In this document: positions 1 through 5,098 of the stretch, in pieces | Layout: each line of letters opens with the position of its first letter | Position numbering within the stretch: the stretch's first letter is position 1 | Assembly (NCBI GenBank): GCA_017461685.1 | Contig: JAFTXF010000184.1 | Coordinates: 1 to 9,653 of the forward strand | Length of the DNA stretch: 9,653 nt | Direction: 5' to 3' | Source: Lachnospiraceae bacterium | Lineage (GTDB): Bacteria > Bacillota > Clostridia > Lachnospirales > Lachnospiraceae | Notes under the pieces: model-generated | Told to the model about the DNA's origin: nothing | The model's database searches: none | What the model saw: the letters and a program-made list of their open reading frames with translations, nothing else | Position numbers and translations under genes: made by a program

Positions 1-250
1 CCGCAATAGCTTTGCAGGTGGCACACTCCTCGCAGGGGCTGCCGTTTACCGGATGCTCGCAATTCACTGCTCTGGCAAATATCTTGGCAATACTGGTCTT
101 ACCGGTACCGCGGGTGCCTGTAAATAAATACGCATGTCCCACTCTGCCGGCCTTTATATGATTGGTCAATGTAGTTACAATATGGTCCTGTCCTTTTACG
201 CCCTCAAAAGTAGCCGGACGAAATTTCCTATAAAGCGCAGTGTATGACAT
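1..250 (-). CDS. dnaX: DNA polymerase III subunit gamma/tau, N-terminal part (runs off left edge)
   Basis: This encodes the first 83 residues of the clamp-loader ATPase that loads the sliding clamp for replication. The protein starts MSYTALYRKFRPATFEGVKG, the usual DnaX opening. A Walker A P-loop, GTRGTGKTS, follows at about residues 45-53. The fragment then shows CxxxxxxxxxCxxC (C65, C75, C78), matching the zinc-binding Cys pattern of this family. The start is ATG at 250-248, with a GAGGTG ribosome site at 255-260 and a four-base gap. The rest of the gene lies beyond base 1. The two minus-strand genes upstream appear to be separated from it by a terminator, so it probably has its own promoter. 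In many Firmicutes dnaX directly follows tadA and the SRP RNA gene; here it points the other way. Identification is secure. Confidence 0.96.
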   Translation of the reverse strand, partial: MSYTALYRKFRPATFEGVKGQDHIVTTLTNHIKAGRVGHAYLFTGTRGTGKTSIAKIFARAVNCEHPVNGSPCEECATCKAIA

Positions 251-282
251 ATCACACCTCTTTCCATAATCTCACTACTATA

Positions 283-310
283 ATTTAACACATTTCCTTT
301 TGTTTTACAA
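283..310 (-). promoter_or_regulatory. Possible dnaX promoter (weak)
   Basis: On the minus strand TTGTAA (310-305) lies 17 bp upstream of TAAATT (287-282), with a TG one base before the -10, as in extended -10 promoters. A TATAGT overlaps at 282-277 but has no -35 at a proper distance. The elements are far from consensus. Position is the main support: between the upstream terminator and the dnaX ribosome site. Confidence 0.3.
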
Positions 311-337
311 TAAATTCAAAGGAAAATTTGCCGGAGT

Positions 338-413
338 AAAAAGACTTTCAGAAACGAACTGCCCGCCAAAAATTAAATCTTGCTCTAACTTTTGACCCGG
401 TTCATTCCGAAAG
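338..413 (-). terminator. Probable intrinsic terminator between the small membrane genes and dnaX
   Basis: Read on the minus strand, the arm CTTTCGGAATGAAC (413-400) pairs with GTTCGTTTCTGAAAG (359-345). That gives about 14 pairs with one bulge and two G-U pairs. TC and five T (342-338) follow directly. The roughly 40-nt loop is unusually long for a terminator, which limits confidence. Its place just after the 478-621 gene fits termination of that transcript. Confidence 0.4.
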
Positions 414-477
414 CCTTCTTCACTCTTATGTATACAAATACCTTGTAGCTTTTTTCTGCAATATTATTCTCCTATAA

Positions 478-621
478 TTACTTATAAAGAGAGATACCGT
501 ATCTGATCTTACGGTAAATTTTCTGTGCCAAAATTACAAGCATATAGCCCACAATAGCCACAGAAGAACCGATACCCATTACACACATAATTGCAACAAT
601 TAAAATATTAAAAATATTCAT
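478..621 (-). CDS. Small single-helix membrane protein, 47 residues
   Basis: This short frame runs from ATG at 621-619 to TAA at 480-478. The ribosome site AAAGAGG (637-631) lies 9 bases upstream of the start. The product begins MNIFNILIVAIMCVMGIGSS. It has one hydrophobic segment at about residues 4-33, containing a Gly/Ser-rich turn (GIGSS) near residues 16-20. The tail is strongly basic (QKIYRKIRYG, 33-42), so it should sit in the membrane with the C-terminus in the cytoplasm. I do not recognise the family. The upstream gene on the same strand also encodes a small membrane protein 88 bases away, so the two probably share a transcript. The good ribosome site and clean membrane topology argue for a real gene despite its size. 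Confidence 0.65.
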   Translation of the reverse strand: MNIFNILIVAIMCVMGIGSSVAIVGYMLVILAQKIYRKIRYGISLYK

Positions 622-709
622 GATAATATACCTCTTTCTAATTTTTACACACTCAAATAAACCTATGCTTCCACACAGGCCAAAAACAGATTTATATTAT
701 AATGAAATT

Positions 710-1128
710 TTATTTCTTGCCGTCCTGGCTGTGGATATAATGCAAGAGTGCTGCTGCATACCTGGTCTCCGGAGCACTGACAGTTTCTACTGCCACTTGC
801 ATATTAGACACTTTCGTCAGGATATACCCTACAAAAAAAGAAGCAGAGTCAAACGAAGCAGACTGCGCTCACCGGAACGCCTGATACTGCCGGTTGTGTA
901 CGCCGTCTCGCGGACGCCGGACATCTCTGCTGTAGAAAACTCACAGTTGGACATACTACCCTCGAGTGAGCTTACATAAGCGGCTGAAGAAGCATTTTTT
1001 ACAGACGCAAAGAAAGAATCTGTTCTGGCCAATTCCAAACACATTCCCGAGAAAAGCACTAATATAGCTAATACACAGCATATTCCTCTGTCACGTCTGT
1101 CTTTCACTTTATCCCCCCATGATATCAT
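710..1128 (-). pseudogene. Two-helix membrane protein, frame interrupted at a homopolymer (about 139 residues if restored)
   Basis: The intact frame from 1128 gives 99 residues and stops at TAG 831-829, just after seven T on the coding strand (839-833). One extra T, or a -1 slip there, continues the frame as FFVGYILTKVSNMQVAVE and ends LLHYIHSQDGKK at TAA 712-710. That continuation completes a second membrane helix which the short frame cuts in half. The first helix is about residues 14-33 (GICCVLAILVLFSGMC), followed by an outside Ser/Ala-rich stretch of about 50 residues and then a basic RRSGERS. The true start may be GTG at 1107-1105, because GGGGGG at 1118-1113 sits five bases upstream of it; ATG at 1128 has only GGAG at an 11-base distance. 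I do not know the function. The zero-frame codons at the break read TTT TTG TAG, so sequencing error, a real mutation and programmed slippage all remain possible. Confidence 0.55.
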
Positions 1129-1156
1129 AGCATAATTTTCTCCAAAATGAAAGCGC

Positions 1157-1215
1157 TGTTTTTCTCAATATGTTTTTCTTGCAACTGTTTTTCTTGCAAC
1201 TGTTTTTCTTGCAAT
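1157..1215. repeat. 15-bp tandem repeat, three copies plus a degenerate one
   Basis: The unit TGTTTTTCTTGCAAC occurs at 1171-1185 and 1186-1200. A third copy at 1201-1215 differs only in its last base. A 14-bp degenerate relative, TGTTTTTCTCAATA, precedes them at 1157-1170. The array lies between the divergent start of the 710-1128 gene and the tadA promoter. It does not belong to a convincing coding frame. It could be a repeated binding site or simple slippage-generated sequence. Confidence 0.85.
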
Positions 1216-1257
1216 CGACTACAGATATATTTTGTAAAACATTACATATTCCAGTCA

Positions 1258-1286
1258 TTGACCTTCCTGACTTTTTCCCCTATAAT
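1258..1286 (+). promoter_or_regulatory. Sigma-A-type promoter for tadA
   Basis: A -35 box TTGACC (1258-1263) is separated by 17 bp from a perfect TATAAT (1281-1286). Transcription would start near 1293, giving a leader of about 65 nt before the tadA start codon. Confidence 0.8.
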
Positions 1287-1296
1287 AATGTTCATA

Positions 1297-1335
1297 ATAT
1301 GTGCTTGTGAGCGGCAAAGCCTTGCAGGCACATAT
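1297..1335 (+). promoter_or_regulatory. Hairpin in the tadA leader
   Basis: ATATGTGC at 1297-1304 is exactly complementary to GCACATAT at 1328-1335. A small inner GGC-AAA-GCC hairpin (1312-1320) lies between the arms. The structure would begin almost at the predicted transcript start and end 13 bases before the ribosome site, so it leaves that site free. It could stabilise the 5' end or bind a regulator; no known riboswitch class is recognised. Confidence 0.4.
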
Positions 1336-1359
1336 TCGATTAAGCCATAGGAGGAGACC

Positions 1360-1848
1360 ATGGAGCAGTACGAATTCTATATGAAAGAAGCAATCAAACA
1401 AGCACGCAAGGCTGCCAGACTGGATGAGGTGCCTATCGGGTGCGTCATTACGTATCAGGACAAAATCATTGCCCGCGGGTATAATCGCCGCAATACCGAC
1501 AAATCCACCCTGGCTCACGCGGAAATCACTGCCATTAAAAAGGCCAGCAAGGTCATCGGCGACTGGCGTTTGGAAGAGTGTACGCTCTATGTTACCCTGG
1601 AGCCTTGTCAAATGTGTGCCGGAGCCATTGTACAGGCCCGCATTCCGAGAGTTGTCATTGGCACCATGAATGCCAAGGCAGGCTGTGCAGGTTCTATCTA
1701 CAATCTTTTGCAGGAGCCCAAATTTAACCATCAGGTAGAAGTAATTTATGATGTGATGCGGGAGCAATGCACCGATATGCTGACTTCCTTTTTTATTGAA
1801 CTGAGGCGCAAGCACAAGGAACGCAAAGCAGCGGAACAGGATGCTTGA
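1360..1848 (+). CDS. tadA: tRNA-specific adenosine deaminase TadA
   Basis: This zinc enzyme converts adenosine 34 of the tRNA-Arg(ACG) anticodon to inosine in the cytoplasm, which allows one tRNA to read three arginine codons. The 162-residue product has the complete cytidine/deoxycytidylate deaminase-type active site: HAE at 53-55, with H53 as zinc ligand and E55 as proton shuttle, and PCQMC at 82-86, with C83 and C86 as zinc ligands. The N-terminal helix and VPIGCVI segment (24-30) and the GTMNAKAGCAGSIYNLL region (101-117) also fit TadA. Length is normal for the family. The ATG is preceded by a full AGGAGG at 1349-1354 with a five-base gap. The strong promoter at 1258-1286 drives it, and the SRP RNA gene follows about 65 bases after its stop, as in many Firmicutes. 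Confidence 0.96.
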   Translation: MEQYEFYMKEAIKQARKAARLDEVPIGCVITYQDKIIARGYNRRNTDKSTLAHAEITAIKKASKVIGDWRLEECTLYVTLEPCQMCAGAIVQARIPRVVIGTMNAKAGCAGSIYNLLQEPKFNHQVEVIYDVMREQCTDMLTSFFIELRRKHKERKAAEQDA

Positions 1849-1877
1849 GATTTTGAGGTAGTTCTCGCAAGAAACAG

Positions 1878-1906
1878 TTGACAAAACTTCAAAAACACTA
1901 TAAACT
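1878..1906 (+). promoter_or_regulatory. Promoter of the SRP RNA gene
   Basis: A perfect -35 TTGACA lies at 1878-1883. The -10 is either TAAACT (1901-1906, 17-bp spacer) or TATAAA (1899-1904, 15-bp spacer). Either predicts a start close to 1911-1914, a few bases before the 5' arm of the RNA's closing stem. Confidence 0.65.
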
Positions 1907-1913
1907 ATGAATG

Positions 1914-2118
1914 TCGTGCATCGAATTAGGCGGGTGCTTCTGTGGCCGGCCTTTCAGTGTGGCGTTGATGTTTGGGTCTTACGCAAAGCGAAGCTATGAA
2001 TCGTGTCAGGTCGGGAACGAAGCAGCACTAAGTAGTCATTCCTTGTGCCGTGAGGGTGCCTGGCGGAGCTGCCTGAAGGGTATCGCGCAGGAGTATCCTC
2101 CTAATTCGATGCTTTTTT
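1914..2118 (+). ncRNA. ffs: Signal recognition particle RNA (scRNA / 4.5S-6S type)
   Basis: This RNA pairs with Ffh to form the signal recognition particle, which targets membrane and secreted proteins during translation. The diagnostic helix 8 is present: CAGGTCGGGAACGAAGCAGC (2007-2026), with a GGAA tetraloop (2014-2017) closed by UCG/CGA and the asymmetric AGCAGC side that binds the Ffh M domain. The ends close by a perfect 13-bp stem, GCATCGAATTAGG (1918-1930) with CCTAATTCGATGC (2100-2112). A TGTGG near 1942-1946 could be the UGUNR motif of the Alu domain. The roughly 200-nt length means it has more than the short Gram-negative form, though it seems somewhat shorter than the B. subtilis scRNA of about 270 nt. 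It has its own promoter and sits directly after tadA, the classical Firmicutes location. The exact 5' end is uncertain by several bases. Confidence 0.92.
2100..2118 (+). terminator. Terminator of the SRP RNA gene
   Basis: The 3' arm of the RNA's closing stem (2100-2112) is followed at once by six T (2113-2118). A local hairpin AGGAG (2089-2093) with CTCCT (2098-2102) can also form and competes with the 3' arm. The T run after a stable helix is a Rho-independent layout. Confidence 0.6.
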
Positions 2119-2222
2119 ATTTTAGCATTTACAAAACCGAGTAGTTGCCGACCGGAACATATATTGCTCTGATCGATAGCTACCTGGTTTCGTAATCGCC
2201 CATTTATACAAGAGGTAGTAAA

Positions 2223-3221
2223 ATGTATCATTTCTGTACCCTATGTCCCAGAAATTGTCAAGTGAACAGAACCGCCGGCAAAACAGGCTTTTGCGGCATG
2301 CCTGATACTGTGCAGGTGGCCCGCGCTTCCCTGCATATGTGGGAGGAGCCTTGCATTTCCGGTACTGCAGGCTCCGGCACTGTCTTTTTTACCGGCTGCA
2401 ATTTAAAATGTGTTTTTTGCCAGAATCATTCTATTGCTGTGGGCGGCAAGGGCAAGGAGGTTTCCACTAAGCAGCTGGCCGAGCTTTTCCTTATGCTGCA
2501 GGAAAAGGGGGCACACAATATTAATCTGGTAACACCCAGCCACTACATTCCCGGTATTGCCAGCGCCTTAATTCTTGCCAAAGACCAGGGACTTACCGTG
2601 CCTGTGGTTTACAATACCAGCGGCTACGATTCCGTGCAATCGCTGACCATGTTGGAGGGGTTGGTTGATATTTACCTGCCGGACTTTAAATATGTTTCCG
2701 GCGAGCTTAGTAAGCGCTACTCCCATGCGGCCGACTATTTCCAGGTTGCAAAGCAAAGTCTGGCTGAAATGTTCCGTCAGGTTGGCGAGCCTGTTTTTGA
2801 GGAGGCTCATTTCGACCTTCCTGAGTCTGATGGCACCAATGTATTGACCAGTTGTTCCCAGCCTAATGGGAAAGAAACATCATCAGACTGTGATGAATCC
2901 GATGAAGCTATTTCCCTCATGAAAAAGGGCATTATCGTCCGCCATCTGCTTTTGCCGGGCTGCATCGAAGACAGTAAGGCCGTCATCCGATATCTATATG
3001 AGACCTACGGAAACCGCATTTTCATCAGTATTATGAACCAATATACCCCACTGCCCCATGTGGCTGCCTATCCGGAATTAAACCGCAAAGTCACCGAAGC
3101 GGAATATGATGAACTGGTGGATTTTGCCATTGATTTAGGCGTAGAGCAGGGCTTTATTCAGGAGGGAGATACTGCCAAAGAAAGCTTTATCCCGGAATTT
3201 GACTTTACCGGTTTGCTTTAA
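2223..3221 (+). CDS. Radical SAM protein, PflX/COG1313-like (pyruvate formate-lyase activase homologue)
   Basis: The product is a 332-residue radical S-adenosylmethionine enzyme of the PflX-like group, whose substrate is not known. The 4Fe-4S motif CNLKCVFC is at 59-66 (C59, C63, C66), preceded by VFFTGCN. An N-terminal cysteine set, C5-x2-C8-x3-C12 with C24 (GFCG), is also typical of this group. Further group segments are NLVTPSHYIPG (101-111), DIYLPDFKY (149-157), GIIVRHLLLPGC (236-247) and SIMNQYTPL (269-277). Between PVFEE (190-194) and MKKGIIVRHL (233-242) lies an acidic, Ser/Asp-rich insertion of about 38 residues, which I believe most relatives lack. The start is ATG 2223, with AGAGG at 2211-2215 seven bases upstream. 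No convincing promoter is seen in the 104 bases after the SRP terminator, so read-through is possible. Family assignment is firm; function is open. Confidence 0.88.
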   Translation: MYHFCTLCPRNCQVNRTAGKTGFCGMPDTVQVARASLHMWEEPCISGTAGSGTVFFTGCNLKCVFCQNHSIAVGGKGKEVSTKQLAELFLMLQEKGAHNINLVTPSHYIPGIASALILAKDQGLTVPVVYNTSGYDSVQSLTMLEGLVDIYLPDFKYVSGELSKRYSHAADYFQVAKQSLAEMFRQVGEPVFEEAHFDLPESDGTNVLTSCSQPNGKETSSDCDESDEAISLMKKGIIVRHLLLPGCIEDSKAVIRYLYETYGNRIFISIMNQYTPLPHVAAYPELNRKVTEAEYDELVDFAIDLGVEQGFIQEGDTAKESFIPEFDFTGLL

Positions 3222-3229
3222 AAGGAAAT

Positions 3230-3290
3230 AGGTGCTAAGTACCCATGGCCGCACCTTCACTGACAGGATTGGTGTCCTGCCCGACACCAA
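3230..3290 (+). other. Structured 3' untranslated segment after the radical SAM gene
   Basis: Several inverted repeats are packed into about 60 bases. AGGTGC (3230-3235) pairs with GCACCT (3251-3256). TTGGTGTC (3269-3276) pairs perfectly with GACACCAA (3283-3290). CAGGA (3264-3268) can pair with TCCTG (3275-3279), which excludes the previous hairpin. The segment leads straight into the terminator at 3294. No coding frame is convincing here, and I do not recognise a known RNA class. Confidence 0.35.
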
Positions 3291-3293
3291 GGC

Positions 3294-3335
3294 AAAAAGT
3301 CCGTTATCGACCTTTAAACCGATAACGGACTTTTT
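3294..3335. terminator. Strong bidirectional intrinsic terminator
   Basis: AAAAAGTCCGTTATCG (3294-3309) is exactly complementary to CGATAACGGACTTTTT (3320-3335), around a 10-nt loop. Both strands show a stable stem followed by a T run. It therefore can end the plus-strand radical SAM transcript and the convergent minus-strand dockerin-cohesin-HTH transcript. Confidence 0.93.
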
Positions 3336-3365
3336 GAAAGTATCTATAAGCCTTTGCAGTACTAT

Positions 3366-3805
3366 TTATTTTATAGGGGAATTGTCATTGCTGTGCTCTA
3401 TAGGTTCGCCACTACAATCTATATTTTTACACAGCATACTTATCTGTTTTTTTAATTGTTCTATTTCCTGCTCTAGGCCTTCTACTTTTTGAGATATGAG
3501 TTTTACCCCCCCCTAAAATTCTGACCTCTGCTGTTTCCACGGGCCGGAGGTTTGATTAAGGAGTTGGCGGCATAAGCCTCTTTCCAGCGTGCGGCAGCTC
3601 TTTCAATGCGTTTAGAACCCAAAATCTTCACATCAAAGCCGGCTTCCCTGAAGATTCTCTGCGGACCTTTCCCTGCCATATATTCTTTCATAAAATGCAG
3701 TTTGAATTCATCCGTATATATGACGCAATTTACCCTTACTTCCCGTACATACGGGTTTTGTTTCAGTATTTGCATCTCCTCTTCAGACAAGTTTCCTCTG
3801 CCCAT
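3366..3805 (-). pseudogene. Small HTH-domain protein with C-terminal coiled coil, frame interrupted at a G8 run (146 residues if restored)
   Basis: The frame from ATG 3805 encodes 100 residues. A helix-turn-helix region lies at about 29-75 (YTDEFKLHFMKEYMAGKGPQ, then REAGFDVKILGSKRIERAAA), resembling the DNA-binding part of IS3-type OrfA transposases and a group of stand-alone HTH proteins I associate with Lachnospiraceae. The frame ends at TAA 3505-3503, directly after eight G on the coding strand (3513-3506). Adding one G (or removing two) continues it as VKLISQKVEGLEQEIEQLKK and on to TAA 3368-3366. This 46-residue tail has a coiled-coil heptad pattern of the kind that follows such HTH domains. 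The ribosome site GAGG (3815-3812) is six bases upstream of the start, and the cohesin gene ends 17 bases earlier, so it is the last gene of that operon. It could be a phase-variable regulator, a decayed gene, or a homopolymer miscount in the assembly. A function in controlling the operon is inference. Confidence 0.7.
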
Positions 3806-3822
3806 GCTTTACCTCGCTTATA

Positions 3823-5037
3823 TTACATACGTTTTTTCTTGCCGTAAGCCACTGCTGTCACAGTGCCTGCTGCAACTACCATCAGACCAATCCATAATGC
3901 GAGATTGCTGTCATCACCTGTTGTTGGAGCTGCAGCGCCTGCCTTTGCTTTTTCATATCCACAATCTACACAACGTACCATGCCTTCTGTGTCTGCATCC
4001 ACAAAGTTGTGCGGTGCCTTGCCCTCGATAGCACCACAGGCGCAATAAGTCCAGTGATACTGCTCATCCATGCCTAAACCGCCGTAAACGCAGGTATGTC
4101 CGGTCTCTACTTCCTTCTTTGGAATCACAGTACCTTCATTACGCTTTGCACCACAGGCTGTACATTCTTCGTGCTTGAGGCCTGCAGCATCAGCAGTAGC
4201 TTCCTTATCAATTACCCACTTATAATTATGTGCTGTCTTAGGAATTACGGTACCGGCCTTAATGGTTGTCCCACATACAGAACAAATCACATCGCCTGTG
4301 TAACCCTCCTTGGAGCAGGTTGCTGTAGCAGCACTTACAGTCTTCTCTGTATGGGCTGTCTTTGCAATTACGCTGCCCTTCTTGATGGTTGTTCCACATA
4401 CAGAACAGATCACATCACCTGTGTAACCTTCTGCGGAACAGGTTGCTTCCTTTGCACCTACAGTCTTTTCTGTATGACCTGTTGCCGGAACAACCTCTGT
4501 ATAAGAATGACCACAACCAAGTGTACATTCATAAGTCTTCACACCGGTACCTTCACAAGTAGCAGGCGTTGTAACACTTCCCTGGTCATAAACATGGTTA
4601 CATTCAATAGTTACAGTACCTGAAGAAACGCTGAAGGATACTAATTCTTCATCATAGTTGGAAGCATCTACTGTTACACTGACAGATGTTGCTCCCGGAG
4701 CTGCATTTGCATTTACCGTAAAGTTTAATGTAAGGATTTTACCTGTATATGTTGTGTTTGCAGCATCTGACCAAGAAGCCGCTTTACCGGTTGTCCATGA
4801 AAGTCCGGATCCTGTAATGGAATCTAATGTAAGCACATTAGAATCGTATTCAGGTACAACGATGAATGCCGCAACTCCCGGATTACCTGTAATAGAAACA
4901 TCAACAGAAACCGTCTGACCTGCCTGTGCTGTTTTGGACTCTACAGCCATACTTCCTGAACCGGCAGCAAATACGGTCATTGACATCATTGTGGCACACA
5001 TAGCGAGCGCCAACACGAATTTTAATAATTTTTTCAT
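3823..5037 (-). CDS. Cell-wall-anchored cohesin-like protein with Cys-rich repeats
   Basis: The 404-residue product has a classic export signal (MKKLLKFVLALAMCATMMSM, cleavage near VFA-AG at 24-25). Residues about 29-145 match the cohesin fold pattern: AGQTVSVDVSITGNPGVAAF, PEYDSNVLTLDSI, KILTLNFTVNANAAPGATSV and a final SGTVTIE strand. Cohesins bind dockerins on partner proteins. About 146-360 follow as repeats with CxxC pairs (211/214, 252/255, 292/295, 356/359), each with an extra Cys and GH or AH residues, suggesting a zinc-ribbon-like or disulfide-held stalk. The C-terminus is a sortase-type signal: PTTGDD (371-376), a hydrophobic helix (380-398) and KKKRM. The PxTG form replaces LPxTG. 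The start is supported by AGGAG at 5052-5048, ten bases away. It follows the dockerin gene by 61 bases on the same strand. With only one cohesin it would be a single-site surface receptor rather than a multi-enzyme scaffoldin. The cohesin call rests on sequence pattern. Confidence 0.85.
   Translation of the reverse strand: MKKLLKFVLALAMCATMMSMTVFAAGSGSMAVESKTAQAGQTVSVDVSITGNPGVAAFIVVPEYDSNVLTLDSITGSGLSWTTGKAASWSDAANTTYTGKILTLNFTVNANAAPGATSVSVTVDASNYDEELVSFSVSSGTVTIECNHVYDQGSVTTPATCEGTGVKTYECTLGCGHSYTEVVPATGHTEKTVGAKEATCSAEGYTGDVICSVCGTTIKKGSVIAKTAHTEKTVSAATATCSKEGYTGDVICSVCGTTIKAGTVIPKTAHNYKWVIDKEATADAAGLKHEECTACGAKRNEGTVIPKKEVETGHTCVYGGLGMDEQYHWTYCACGAIEGKAPHNFVDADTEGMVRCVDCGYEKAKAGAAAPTTGDDSNLALWIGLMVVAAGTVTAVAYGKKKRM
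4231..4476 (-). repeat. Two 123-bp tandem coding repeats in the cohesin protein
   Basis: Residues 188-228 (4476-4354) and 229-269 (4353-4231) are close copies. Each begins HTEKTV and contains EGYTGDVICSVCGTTIK. The DNA is also similar, so the duplication is fairly recent. More diverged units flank it at about residues 146-187 and 270-313, giving at least four repeats. Confidence 0.85.
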
Positions 5038-5062
5038 AGTTTAAAAACTCCTATATTTTTCT

Positions 5063-5092
5063 GAAGCCGGGGGCAAGGCTTCGCTTACCCCC
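5063..5092 (-). promoter_or_regulatory. Hairpin between the dockerin and cohesin genes
   Basis: On the minus strand GGGGGUAAG (5092-5084) pairs with CUUGCCCCC (5077-5069) around a CGAAGC loop. That gives nine pairs including one U-G. A second pairing, GAAGCC (5082-5077) with GGCUUC (5068-5063), excludes it. No T run follows, so it is not a standard terminator. It could act in mRNA processing, stability or partial attenuation, setting the ratio of the two proteins. Confidence 0.55.
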
Positions 5093-5098
5093 ATGTAA

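Noticed and set aside
620..979. A 119-residue plus-strand frame
   Set aside because: It is antisense to the split membrane protein gene, whose membrane helices and continuing tail are more convincing.
1255..1884. A 209-residue minus-strand frame
   Set aside because: It is the antisense shadow of tadA, which has a complete active site and a strong ribosome site.
1911..2144. A 77-residue plus-strand frame (and a minus-strand frame at 2028-2231)
   Set aside because: Both lie on the SRP RNA gene, whose helix 8 and closing stem explain the sequence. Neither has a fitting ribosome site or recognisable protein pattern.
2119..2222. A separate promoter for the radical SAM gene
   Set aside because: No -35 and -10 pair with acceptable spacing was found by eye in this gap.
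3232..3492. An 86-residue plus-strand frame
   Set aside because: It runs through the strong terminator and opposite the coiled-coil tail of the HTH gene. It has no good ribosome site and random composition.
3503..3805. Insertion sequence of the IS3 type, suggested by the OrfA-like HTH
   Set aside because: No catalytic (DDE) partner frame, no flanking inverted repeats and no target duplication are visible. The gene fits as the last gene of an operon.
4231..4476. CRISPR-like direct repeats
   Set aside because: The 123-bp units are in-frame protein repeats with no spacers.
5063..5092. H-type pseudoknot using both pairings at once
   Set aside because: The loop needed to cross the first stem would have zero nucleotides, which is not sterically reasonable. 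The two folds are better seen as alternatives.
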